NCBI GenBank assembly: GCA_021801125.1
Contig: JAJYYI010000022.1
Span: 1 to 34,885, forward strand
Source: Deltaproteobacteria bacterium
GTDB lineage: Bacteria > Desulfobacterota > Binatia > Binatales > Binataceae
DNA length: 34,885 nt
Direction of reading: 5' to 3'
The translations under genes and the position numbers were made by a program. How positions within the stretch are numbered: the stretch's first letter is position 1; each line of letters starts with the position of its first letter. Under the pieces are notes generated by a model that made no database searches, was not told where the DNA came from, and was given only the letters and a program-made list of their open reading frames with translations. This document shows, piece by piece, positions 8,797 through 15,354 of the stretch.

Positions 8797-9033
8797 ATGG
8801 GTGAAAAAATGTACTTGCGAATTACTGAACTTGCAGAGGCGCTCGGAGTTTCGCGCGCGACCGCTTACAACTTAGTCCAGTGCGGCCAAATACCGAGCAT
8901 TCGCCTAAAGGGCCACGGCGACCGTCATATTGTGCGAGTTCCCGCTGAGGCTTTACGTGCTCTTGCCGCGCGCACCTGTCCCCCCGCTAAGCCTGCGGCT
9001 GGCGGCGCGGCTGCGCCCGAGGACGCGGAATGA
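8797..9033 (+). CDS. Excisionase/MerR-like helix-turn-helix protein
   Basis: A 78-residue protein with a clear winged HTH of the excisionase type: YLRITELAEALGVSRATAYN followed by the wing IPSIRLKGHGDRHIVRV. The C-terminal 20 residues are alanine/proline rich. Such proteins direct excision or repress integrase and replication genes. It is divergent from the CGNR-integrase pair across an 86-bp gap. GAGGTGA lies 7-8 nt before the ATG at 8797, so that start is preferred over the ATG at 8809. Its last bases overlap the next gene's ATG. Confidence 0.85.
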   Translation: MGEKMYLRITELAEALGVSRATAYNLVQCGQIPSIRLKGHGDRHIVRVPAEALRALAARTCPPAKPAAGGAAAPEDAE

Positions 9034-9323
9034 GCCGCGACCCGTGCCCGCCGGGCTGCCGCTGCCCGCGATGCCTCGACTTCGAGGCGCGGTATTTACT
9101 CGCGCACGCGCGCGGCATCTTATCGCGGCGCGCGACCGTCGAGGCCTGCAAATTGACCCGCGCCGGCGTGCCCGTTACGGCTGCATCGGTAGGCCACGCG
9201 CTGGCGTTGTGGCTGCTCCACTCGCGCCCATACCCCATCCCCGCACGCAAGGAGATCGGCGATGCCGCAATCGGCCGGTTGGTCGAGCTTTGCGCCGCTG
9301 AGGCCGCTGGAGAGCACGCATGA
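9030..9323 (+). CDS. Small cysteine-rich protein of element 1, function unknown
   Basis: A 97-residue protein not assigned to a family. It begins with a cysteine cluster (CPPGCRCPRC, residues 6-15) that could bind zinc, followed by a mainly helical, alanine-rich body. The ATG overlaps the preceding stop (ATGA) and its own stop overlaps the next ATG in the same way, so it sits inside a coupled HTH > small protein > primase operon. A role in replication or its control is inferred from position alone. Confidence 0.75.
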   Translation: MSRDPCPPGCRCPRCLDFEARYLLAHARGILSRRATVEACKLTRAGVPVTAASVGHALALWLLHSRPYPIPARKEIGDAAIGRLVELCAAEAAGEHA

Positions 9324-10912
9324 CCATTGATCCCGCATTCGTCGAAGCCGAGTTCGCGCGGCAGAACAACGAGCCGTCGGCGCGCGAGCATCTAAGAGAG
9401 GCGCGAGCGGCGCGGTTCGCCGACGTGGCAGCGGCGATTCGCGAAACCGTCCTGGACGGCGAGTTGTCCGCCTTCGACCGGCGCCGGCGCGTCCTGGAGA
9501 TCGTGCGCAAGGCGCTGACCGCGCACGGCCATTTTTGCCGGACGGCTGATAACCGATCCTTTTATTTCGCGCGCTTCGACCGGCAGCTTTATGACATCGA
9601 GCAGCAAGCGTTCGCTCATCTGCTCGCCTGGATGAGCGGCTTATCGCCCACAGAAAACGAGTTCCGGTTCGTCCACGCTATGTTGGCGGCGGAAGCTGCG
9701 CGCGGCGATGTGGTCGAGGTCCATAATCTCGCGTTTTTTGACCCTGCTAGCGGCCTACTTGCCATCAGCGACGGCGGCCCTGGCGTCTGGGTTCGCGAGC
9801 GCGGCGGCGACTGGCGGCGTCAATTGAACGGCGAGCGCGGCCTGCTGTTTTTTGCTGAGCCTGACGCGGCGCCGTGGGAGCCCGATTTCGACGCGGCGCC
9901 GGGCGCCCTAGATTGGTTTCTGCAACAAATTCCGTTCGCCGATGACGGTGCGCTAAGCGCTGAGGACCAACGCGCGGCGTTTTTGATCTGTGTCCTAGGT
10001 CTTTTCTTCCCCTGCTTTTCGCGCACGGTCATGATTCCGGCTTTTGTCGGCCCGCAAGGTTCGGGCAAGACTACTGCGATGCGGCTGACCGGACGCTTGC
10101 TGGTCGGCCCCCAGTTTGACGTTATGCAGCTTCGCCGCGACAAAGAGGATGCGTTTGTAGCGGCCGTCACAAACCGCCTGGTTTGCGGGCTGGATAATGT
10201 AGACGCGCGCATCGCTTGGCTCGAGGATAGCTTAGCTACCCTCGCGACCCGCCAGCGCTACCAATTGCGTCGGCTCTACTCCACCAACGATTTGGTCTCC
10301 TACGCGCCCCGAGCGTTCGTAATGGTATCGAGCCGCGACCCGCGTTTCCGACGCCCGGACGTGGCCCAACGTCTGCTCATCTTTCGATTCCGCATGCTCA
10401 ACACCTTCCGCGATGAGCCGGCAATTTTTGCCGATCTGGAAAAGCATCGGCCAGCGATCTGGGCGGCGATGTTGGCGATGTTGGCGATGACTGCCGACAA
10501 AATCTTAGATTTTGAGCCCCCGCCGATGAAGTTTAGGATGGCTGACTTCACGGCCTTTGGTTGGAGAATTTTCCGTGCGAGCGGCAATCAAGACGCCTGG
10601 ACCGCCTTACTGGCGCGGCTTGAGAGCGCGCAAAATGAATTTGCCGCTGAGGGTGACGCGGTGATTGACGTTTTGCGGACGCTGCTAGAGCGCGACGGGC
10701 AAATCGGCCCTATCGAAACTGGCGAGCTTTTCCGTCTGTGCCGGCCCCTAGCCGAGGACATCGGAGCCCTTACCTTCCCACGTACGGCAACGGGCTTTGG
10801 CCGTAAGCTAACAGGCATGGCACGGATCATCGAAGGGGAGCTAGGCGCCAAGTTTACGGAGCAGCGCGGACACCAAGGACGGCGGACGATCGGCATTACC
10901 CGGCGAGGTTGA
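9320..10912 (+). CDS. D5-like primase/helicase-type ATPase of element 1
   Basis: A 530-residue protein with a central P-loop ATPase: Walker A GPQGSGKTT at about 244-252, Walker B-like LVCGLDNVD at about 287-295, a sensor stretch VMVSSRDPRF at 334-343, and a probable arginine finger in DVAQRLLIF at 347-355. This layout matches SF3/AAA+ replicative helicases joined to phage or plasmid primases. The N-terminal part (FYFARFDRQLYDIEQQAF) fits the usual accessory region. It is the likely replication initiator of E1. A run of three GGCGAT repeats lies inside the gene (10465-10488) and the main iteron array begins 58 bp after its stop. Confidence 0.82.
   Translation: MTIDPAFVEAEFARQNNEPSAREHLREARAARFADVAAAIRETVLDGELSAFDRRRRVLEIVRKALTAHGHFCRTADNRSFYFARFDRQLYDIEQQAFAHLLAWMSGLSPTENEFRFVHAMLAAEAARGDVVEVHNLAFFDPASGLLAISDGGPGVWVRERGGDWRRQLNGERGLLFFAEPDAAPWEPDFDAAPGALDWFLQQIPFADDGALSAEDQRAAFLICVLGLFFPCFSRTVMIPAFVGPQGSGKTTAMRLTGRLLVGPQFDVMQLRRDKEDAFVAAVTNRLVCGLDNVDARIAWLEDSLATLATRQRYQLRRLYSTNDLVSYAPRAFVMVSSRDPRFRRPDVAQRLLIFRFRMLNTFRDEPAIFADLEKHRPAIWAAMLAMLAMTADKILDFEPPPMKFRMADFTAFGWRIFRASGNQDAWTALLARLESAQNEFAAEGDAVIDVLRTLLERDGQIGPIETGELFRLCRPLAEDIGALTFPRTATGFGRKLTGMARIIEGELGAKFTEQRGHQGRRTIGITRRG
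10465..10488. repeat. Intragenic GGCGAT iterons, 9-bp period
   Basis: GGCGAT begins at 10465, 10474 and 10483, with GTT between copies (unit GGCGATGTT). It encodes an AMLAMLAM run in the primase. The same unit and period occur in the array at 10970-11033, so this is probably not a coding coincidence. Confidence 0.6.
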
Positions 10913-10913
10913 G

Positions 10914-11588
10914 ATGAGCCTGTTAGACGCGCTGCTAGGCGAGAATTTCGGGACTTTTTCCGAAACATCATCGCCATCATCGCCACCATCGCCCAAACCG
11001 GCCCGCGCGGGCGATGTTGGCGACGTTGGCGATGATATTTGGGAAAAAGATCAGAAATCCGCGCGGCCCGCGCCTGAGCCGACCGCTGCCGAGCGCGCGC
11101 TTGTTGATAACCGCCCTGCTCCGGTCGAACCCGCGCCGGTCGAGAACCCCCGCCTAATCCCGGTCATCGACGAGGCGCGCCTGATGATCCGCTACCTGCG
11201 CGAGTACGTCCTGCCCAAGCCCGAACCGCCGGTGCTACGCCAGCGCATCGAGGCCCTGGATAGCCTTGAAGACCCCGAGCGCATCCTTGCCGAGCTGCGC
11301 GAGGTCGAGGCTGAGGTCATTGCGGCCGGCGGCGAACTTCCCCCGCGCTTCGGCCCGCTTAAGGCTAACCTCGCGCGCTTGGTCGAGGCGGTTAGCACGG
11401 CCCAAGTCCTGCTCGGCCCGCTTGACCCGAAACTGGTTAAGGTTGAACGCCCGAGCTGGCCTGAACCCTGCCCGGCTTGCGGCGAATCGATCTGGTGGAA
11501 CGCCCCGGCTGGCCGGCTATGCCTTAGTTGCAACCCCCACGTGTTTCAAGCGATAGGCGAACCCCACGGCGAGGCTGCCCATGGCTAA
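10914..11588 (+). CDS. Zinc-ribbon protein with repeat-encoded N-terminus
   Basis: A 224-residue protein. Residues 18-42 are low complexity (serine/proline, then GDVGDVGDD) because the iteron array runs through this part of the gene. The middle is proline rich, then helical. The C-terminus has a zinc ribbon (CPACGESIWW at 186-195 with CLSC at 203-206). The E2 gene at 31690 has a very similar ribbon and also follows a primase and iterons, so the two are positional counterparts. Starts 1 bp after the primase stop. Function unknown; a replication accessory factor is a reasonable guess. Confidence 0.78.
   Translation: MSLLDALLGENFGTFSETSSPSSPPSPKPARAGDVGDVGDDIWEKDQKSARPAPEPTAAERALVDNRPAPVEPAPVENPRLIPVIDEARLMIRYLREYVLPKPEPPVLRQRIEALDSLEDPERILAELREVEAEVIAAGGELPPRFGPLKANLARLVEAVSTAQVLLGPLDPKLVKVERPSWPEPCPACGESIWWNAPAGRLCLSCNPHVFQAIGEPHGEAAHG
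10970..11033. repeat. Convergent iteron array, candidate replication origin of element 1
   Basis: Three ATCGCC copies (10970, 10979, 10988) are followed by their inverse, GGCGAT/GGCGAC/GGCGAT (11010, 11019, 11028). Both halves have a 9-bp period and a 16-bp spacer lies between them. It sits just downstream of the primase/helicase gene. Initiators commonly bind such iterons; origin function is inferred. Confidence 0.55.
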
Positions 11589-11859
11589 GGAATCATCGCC
11601 CGAACAGCGCGCCTTAGTTCTGCTTGAGCAGCTACGGCGCCAACACGCCAGCTTCGAGGGCATGGCGCGCCTGGCGAAGGCCTTACGCCCGGCGTTGTCT
11701 GGCGACCATCTTGTCATTCTCGACGCGGCCGAGCGCTACGCAGCAAGCCTGCCCAACCGACGGCTTGGCGACGACCCGGCTATCGCCGACGCGCTGGAGC
11801 AGTTAGACGCCCGCTTGGCGCAACGCACACACCCTAGGAAGCCAACCCATGGGACTTGA
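11581..11859 (+). CDS. Small helical protein of element 1, function unknown
   Basis: A 92-residue, mostly helical protein (EQRALVLLEQLRRQ, VILDAAERYAAS) without cysteines or a recognised motif. ATG 11581 overlaps the end of the preceding gene by 8 bp and its own end overlaps the next gene by 11 bp, consistent with one transcript. No counterpart was recognised in E2, so it may be specific to E1. Confidence 0.7.
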   Translation: MAKESSPEQRALVLLEQLRRQHASFEGMARLAKALRPALSGDHLVILDAAERYAASLPNRRLGDDPAIADALEQLDARLAQRTHPRKPTHGT

Positions 11860-12097
11860 ATCTGCCATCTTCACCCTCGCCCGCCTAGCCGAGGTGGAAG
11901 ACGCCCTGCTCGCCATCGCCGAAGTAATGCGCACCGGCGCCCGCAAGCTGCACGAACACTGGCGCACGTTCTCGACTGAACATCACCTCGAGCACGCCCG
12001 TGCGCACCTTCAGGCGTTCGACGCCGGCGACAGAAGCGAGGACCACCTGGCGCACGCGCCAACGCGCCTTTTGATGGCGCTGGCCACTAAAGCGTAA
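11849..12097 (+). CDS. Small phage-type protein, near-identical to element 2 copy
   Basis: An 82-residue helical protein with the pattern HEHWRTFSTEHHLEHARAHL followed by GDRSEDHLAHAPTRLLMAL. This resembles small phage/plasmid proteins of the DUF5664 kind (sometimes annotated as dATP/dGTP diphosphohydrolase-like), but that link is tentative. The gene at 32538 encodes an almost identical protein, and the first 100 or so bases differ at only a handful of positions. The two elements have therefore exchanged DNA recently or share a recent ancestor. Confidence 0.8.
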   Translation: MGLESAIFTLARLAEVEDALLAIAEVMRTGARKLHEHWRTFSTEHHLEHARAHLQAFDAGDRSEDHLAHAPTRLLMALATKA

Positions 12098-12098
12098 C

Positions 12099-12587
12099 AT
12101 GCCGCCGACGTGCCTTGCCTGTCGCCATGTTCGGCGCCGCGAGATTGACGAAGCGCTGCTCGCTGGCGAACCCCTGCGAAGCATCGCGAAAGGTGTTTCG
12201 TTATCGCCGGCGGCGATTTTCCGCCACAAAAGCCACCTTGGCGAGCGCTTGGTAGCCGTGCACAAGCAACAGGAAGCGCGCGAGGCCCGGACCTTAGCCG
12301 AGCGGCTGGACGAACTGGCCCGTTTTGCGAATACACTTGCCCGAGAGGCCGTGGATGGCGGCGACAAGCGAACCGCGCTGTTAGGCGTTCGCGAGCTGGC
12401 GCGGTTGTTGGAGCTGGAAGCGAGGGCGAGCTGCGAGCTTGCCCCAACCCCGCACGTGCAAGTTAACATCGCGAACCTGATGGCTTCGGACTTGGGCGCG
12501 CTCGATTTGGAGCAGCGCGAGTTGCTGTTGGACAAGCTTCTGGCGACCGGCGCGCGACCGCCAGTCTCCGCGCTGCGGGCGATCTAG
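12099..12587 (+). CDS. HTH protein, terminase-small-subunit-like
   Basis: A 162-residue protein with an N-terminal zinc-knuckle-like CLACRHVRRREIDEALL (residues 5-21) and a helix-turn-helix (GEPLRSIAKGVSLSPAAIFR, about 28-47), then long helices. This arrangement is common in small phage DNA-binding proteins placed where a small terminase subunit would be. No large terminase, portal or capsid gene is present, so E1 is not a complete prophage and may be a satellite or plasmid-like element. It starts 1 bp after the previous stop. Confidence 0.7.
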   Translation: MPPTCLACRHVRRREIDEALLAGEPLRSIAKGVSLSPAAIFRHKSHLGERLVAVHKQQEAREARTLAERLDELARFANTLAREAVDGGDKRTALLGVRELARLLELEARASCELAPTPHVQVNIANLMASDLGALDLEQRELLLDKLLATGARPPVSALRAI

Positions 12588-12605
12588 GACGCTGACAGCG
12601 GCGAC

Positions 12606-12760
12606 GACGCGGACTGAGCCCCATTAGGACCGCCAACGGGCTTTTCAATCGATGCTCGCCCCAAAAATTGGCACGCAAACGGGCTTCAGAGGTATCCTGA
12701 GGGTAAGACCTAGGTCACTATGCGCCCGGTTTTCGAGCTTCCGCGTAGGCCAAACCGGTC
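12606..12760. other. Conserved non-coding block shared with element 2 (copy 1)
   Basis: Lies between convergent genes. Positions 12671-12760 align without gaps to 33841-33930, at roughly two thirds identity by eye. Shared anchors include GGCACG-AAACGG, TCCTGA, CCTAGGTC, TGCG-CCGGTTT, GCTTCCGC-TAGGC and AAAC-GG. Further upstream, GACGC-GACTGAG-CC recurs at 12606 and 33787. No good reading frame is conserved, so a structured RNA or a cis-acting DNA site is likely. Confidence 0.6.
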
Positions 12761-12777
12761 CTGGTGCATTATTAGCA

Positions 12778-12795
12778 GGCGATTCCTAGCGCCCG
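12778..12795. repeat. 18-bp direct repeat, left copy
   Basis: GGCGATTCCTAGCGCCCG, identical to 13215-13232. The pair brackets the 107-aa cargo gene at 12843-13166 (437 bp between the starts of the copies). Confidence 0.85.
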
Positions 12796-12842
12796 GCTGG
12801 CTCACCTACCCCTCGGGAATGAGCGTGCTTGCCGAGATGGGC

Positions 12843-13166
12843 TCAGTGGAATCGTATGATTTCGGGCTTGGTCGGGGCTTCCGAATCGGGAACGAGCTCT
12901 CTTGCCGAGACGGGCTCAGTGTGATCGCAGTGGACCTCGTCGGACTCCCCGATACACTTTGCGCCAGGGCCAGCTATCCAATCGACGACGAGCGCCGCCA
13001 TCCTGAGCAGATCGTTACCCGTATCAGCGGTCTGATACGGGGTCGGATGCCACCACTTACCGCCATCGGAGCTGATGAAGATAGTCGCCGGCGGGTCTAG
13101 GAGGTCTGCGCCGACGAGGATGACCTGATCCCCATCATACTCTACTAGATACATCTTTCGTGGCAT
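12843..13166 (-). CDS. Unknown 107-aa cargo protein in repeat-bracketed slot
   Basis: A small acidic protein with no recognised family (it begins MPRKMYLVEYDGDQVILVGA; a middle part reads FISSDGGKWWHPTPY). The chosen ATG at 13166 has an excellent ribosome-binding site (AGGAGAAGGGAA directly upstream); the open frame reaches 13283 but that extension overlaps the neighbour and has no such site. It is flanked by 18-bp direct repeats and occupies the place where E2 carries an 87-aa gene and an AcrIII-1-type gene. That position makes it a candidate accessory or counter-defence protein; this is inference from position only. Confidence 0.72.
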   Translation of the reverse strand: MPRKMYLVEYDGDQVILVGADLLDPPATIFISSDGGKWWHPTPYQTADTGNDLLRMAALVVDWIAGPGAKCIGESDEVHCDHTEPVSARELVPDSEAPTKPEIIRFH

Positions 13167-13214
13167 TTCCCTTCTCCTTGCCCGGCCTTGCCACCGGGGC
13201 TGCGGTTTACGCCG

Positions 13215-13232
13215 GGCGATTCCTAGCGCCCG
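13215..13232. repeat. 18-bp direct repeat, right copy
   Basis: Identical to 12778-12795. This copy spans the TAG stop codon of the minus-strand gene ending at 13223, so it also encodes that protein's last residues. Confidence 0.85.
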
Positions 13233-13492
13233 ACCCGTGAGCCGGCAGCGCTGCCGCGCCACAAGCGGCGGTAGCCCTGCCACCTACCAACGTCCTTGCT
13301 GTACATGCGCGCCAAGCTGGCCATCGTGTCGAGGTGAAACGACGTGAGCGCCCCTAATTCTTCGCCGCGATAATTGACTGCGAGCTGAGCGACTTCGGCG
13401 GCCGCGCCGCGGATGGCGCAATTTGGGATGAAATCGCCGACCGTTCCGAATAACCGCTGCTCCTGCACTGCGCATAGCTCTTTCCTAGTCAT
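13223..13492 (-). CDS. Conserved small protein paralogous to 34547-34798
   Basis: An 89-residue protein. It shares with the E2 protein at 34547 a core VGDFIPNCAIRGAAAEVAQL / VADFIPAYAIVGAAQEVVGL and RGEELGALTSFHLDTMASLA / RGEELGPLASFHIDTLTALA. Family and function are not recognised. The C-terminal ten residues (GSAAGSRVGR) do not match the paralogue and run into the 18-bp repeat, so the end has been replaced. It is the promoter-proximal gene of the minus-strand cargo operon. AAGGGG lies upstream of the ATG. Confidence 0.78.
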   Translation of the reverse strand: MTRKELCAVQEQRLFGTVGDFIPNCAIRGAAAEVAQLAVNYRGEELGALTSFHLDTMASLARMYSKDVGRWQGYRRLWRGSAAGSRVGR

Positions 13493-13609
13493 AGTACACC
13501 CCTTTGCCGCGCCGGAACGTCTACACTACGTCTACACGGTCGGTTTAGCGAACCGTGCGGCATTCCATCGGGAGCGGGAAAAAGCCTTGAATTTCGCGGT
13601 TTTTTGGGT

Positions 13610-13651
13610 AGCCACCCGTCGGATTCGAACCGACGACCTGCTGATTACGAA
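13610..13651 (-). other. tRNA-Thr(CGT) 3' fragment, attachment-site scar
   Basis: On the minus strand the sequence reads anticodon loop TTCGTAA, stem half TCAGC, variable loop AGGTC, T-arm GTCGG-TTCGAAT-CCGAC, acceptor half GGGTGGC and discriminator T. The match stops exactly at the 5' edge of the anticodon loop; the next bases cannot form the other stem half. Tyrosine recombinases often cross over in the anticodon loop and leave this kind of 3' copy. It does not match the tRNA-Glu at 6537, so it belongs to a different integration event. Confidence 0.8.
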
Positions 13652-13921
13652 AAGCCTACGGCCCATACTACCGTCAACGACCCTGCGAAAAGCCCGACAA
13701 AATCAAGGCAAACCGGGGGCTAGCTCCTCACGGTAGTTCGGCGTTTTTCATCGGGTTACGACACCTCATAGGCACCCGCGCATCACAGCACTAGCCGACG
13801 CGGAAACCGCGAGTTCATCTCTCATCTGCGGTTCGGCTGTTTCCTTATCTACCGGTTCAAAGCCATCGGGTACTGTCGCAGCTTTACCCGCGAAGCCCGC
13901 TTATTTTCAACCATCGTTCTA

Positions 13922-13950
13922 TTGAGGTGCCTTTCGCGCGTTGCTAGAAT
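13922..13950 (+). promoter_or_regulatory. Sigma70-type promoter with extended -10
   Basis: TTGAGG (13922-13927), 17-bp spacer, TAGAAT (13945-13950) with an upstream TGC (extended -10, TGCTAGAAT). A GTG follows 7 nt downstream, which would make a leaderless start. The same TGCTAGAAT-7 nt-GTG arrangement occurs in E2 at 33403-33421. Confidence 0.6.
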
Positions 13951-13957
13951 ACATTCA

Positions 13958-14029
13958 GTGAAACGTGCTCTCTCGCCGAGCACCCGACTGCTGGGAAAGG
14001 GCTCACAACGGCGATACAATCAATGTTAG
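13958..14029 (+). pseudogene. Possible 23-codon remnant of a zinc-finger gene
   Basis: A GTG start placed 7 nt after the -10 box opens a frame ending at TAG 14027-14029. Its last residues (RLLGKGSQRRYNQC) loosely resemble the zinc-finger region of the E2 gene at 33419 (RVLARASRRYCSRAC), which has the same promoter layout. It may be a decayed copy truncated by the defence-island junction. It could also be chance. Confidence 0.3.
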
Positions 14030-14221
14030 TGAAGCTACAAGCTGACATCGACGGTCCACTGGAGGGTCGGCTGCTTAGTGGAAAGGAGGCGGTACTCTCC
14101 TACTCTCCATATTTTCTTTCAACCTCGGCGATTCGCGCTGGCCTCTCTAGGTTTAATCGCCAGCTTGACTAGCCTTCCCGGAGCCGGTTTGAAATTGCCG
14201 CAGATGACACGTAGAGGCTGA

Positions 14222-14983
14222 ATGCGCCGAAAATATCGAAAGCCGCCGATCGTCGAGGCGATTTGCGAGTTTAGTTTCGAGCCTGGGCAGCCTTGGGACG
14301 GCACCTTACCCGGTCTCGTTTATAGCGAGGTCAAGGAGAGCTTCCCCAAGAAGCGGCAGCAGGCCGTCTTCCAGCTTGGAATTCAAATCGCAGGGCAAAA
14401 TCCTGCCGCAGCTCCGCTGTTTGGACCCCCTGCCGCAACGCAAGAAGCGTTTTCGAGGCCGCTTTTTCTGTCAGAAGATGAACGTACGCTGATTCAGATC
14501 GCACCGGATGTTCTGACGATAAACAAACTGCGACCTTATTCGTCGTGGAGCGACCTTAAGCCGTTGGTCTTGGACGTGTTGGCAAAGTACCAGAAAGCGG
14601 CCCAACCAAAGGCGATTCGTCGGCTAGGGGTGCGCTACATAAATCGCATACAGATACCATTGGCTGAGGTTCAGATTCAGGACTACCTTGTCGCTTTTCC
14701 GAACCTTCCTGAAGCGCTGCCCCAGCGCATAAGCGTTTGGATGCAACGATCTGAAATTCCGTTCGATGAGCTAGGAACGCTGATCCTCCAAACGGGTTCA
14801 GTGCGAGAGCCGGGCCATGAGGGGGTAGTTTTCCTGCTGGATCTGGACTTCGTAACTTCAGGACAACCGTTCGGAGTTGAACTGGCTGCCGATAGAATCG
14901 AAACAGCCCACGAGAAAGTTGAATTGGCCTTTGAGACCTGCATCACTCAGAAATCGCGCAAGCTTTTCGAGGAAATACATTGA
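14222..14983 (+). CDS. TIGR04255-family protein, first gene of candidate trio
   Basis: A 253-residue protein with the TIGR04255 signature. It has an N-terminal KPPIVEAICEFSF, a middle LRPYSSWSDLKPLVLDVLAKY followed by IRRLGVRYINRI, and a late FLLDLDFVTSG stretch. The family is widespread in bacteria and archaea and has no known activity. ATG 14222 has AGAGG 6-7 nt upstream; its stop overlaps the next ATG by one base (TGATG). It is co-directional and coupled with the next two genes and faces the BREX-like operon. Defence function is inferred from location. Confidence 0.85.
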   Translation: MRRKYRKPPIVEAICEFSFEPGQPWDGTLPGLVYSEVKESFPKKRQQAVFQLGIQIAGQNPAAAPLFGPPAATQEAFSRPLFLSEDERTLIQIAPDVLTINKLRPYSSWSDLKPLVLDVLAKYQKAAQPKAIRRLGVRYINRIQIPLAEVQIQDYLVAFPNLPEALPQRISVWMQRSEIPFDELGTLILQTGSVREPGHEGVVFLLDLDFVTSGQPFGVELAADRIETAHEKVELAFETCITQKSRKLFEEIH

Positions 14984-15354
14984 TGGCCCTCGCGACAACG
15001 AAATATCGATCAAACCTCAAGGGTGACGTAGAAGCCTATGTCCCTTGCCTCGGCTCGTCAGGTGAAGGCTTGGGAGCTGAGTTTGGCGCGTATTTACAAT
15101 ATGCGCTTGGCTCGTATTGCTCGTTGCCGCAGCTTGGGCACGTCTCACCTGTATTCATCACACAAGATAAATCGGCTTGGCTTCTAGAGGAGTTGGCCTT
15201 GCAGCTGGGAGCGCTCCTCCGGAAGGTGGCTGCGGACGTTACCGATTATACGGGGCTGCCGGAGATGCTGGAAATGCCATCACTCCCTGCAAAAAAAGCA
15301 ACATTGCGATTGGTTCGATCAGAGCGGTCTCAGTTTCGCTTCTTTGAAGATTGA
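14983..15354 (+). CDS. Unknown 123-aa protein, second gene of candidate trio
   Basis: No family recognised. The product has a glycine-rich stretch (CLGSSGEGLGAEFGAYLQYA) and two helices rich in leucine (WLLEELALQLGALLRKVAAD). No signal peptide or membrane helix. ATG 14983 overlaps the previous stop by one base and has AGGAAA upstream; the open frame begins with a TTG at 14980 that would also be in frame. Its stop overlaps the next start. Tight coupling to both neighbours suggests that the three products act together. Confidence 0.75.
   Translation: MALATTKYRSNLKGDVEAYVPCLGSSGEGLGAEFGAYLQYALGSYCSLPQLGHVSPVFITQDKSAWLLEELALQLGALLRKVAADVTDYTGLPEMLEMPSLPAKKATLRLVRSERSQFRFFED

Larger units (their letters stand above)
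13493..14221. other. 729-bp gene-poor junction between element 1 and the defence island
   Basis: No convincing protein gene. It holds the tRNA-Thr 3' fragment (13610-13651), an AAAATCA-containing motif at about 13695-13720, a strong promoter with a 23-codon frame (13922-14029), and a 7-bp inverted repeat (GGCGATT at 14127, AATCGCC at 14155). The rest shows nothing recognisable. Confidence 0.7.

Noticed and set aside
10465-11033. GGCGAT repeats as a CRISPR array
   Set aside because: The units are 9 bp, contiguous and partly inverted, with no unique spacers; they fit iterons.
12720-13100. 126-residue plus-strand open frame over the conserved block and cargo gene
   Set aside because: The counterpart in E2 stops after about 14 codons, and the minus-strand 107-aa gene has a far better start signal.
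6715-13492. Element 1 as a complete prophage
   Set aside because: No large terminase, portal, capsid, tail or lysis gene; only small phage-style accessory proteins.
13413-13736. 107-residue plus-strand open frame across the tRNA-Thr fragment
   Set aside because: Part of it simply reads the tRNA fragment backwards (RRIRTDDLLITK is a familiar artefact of tRNA sequence).
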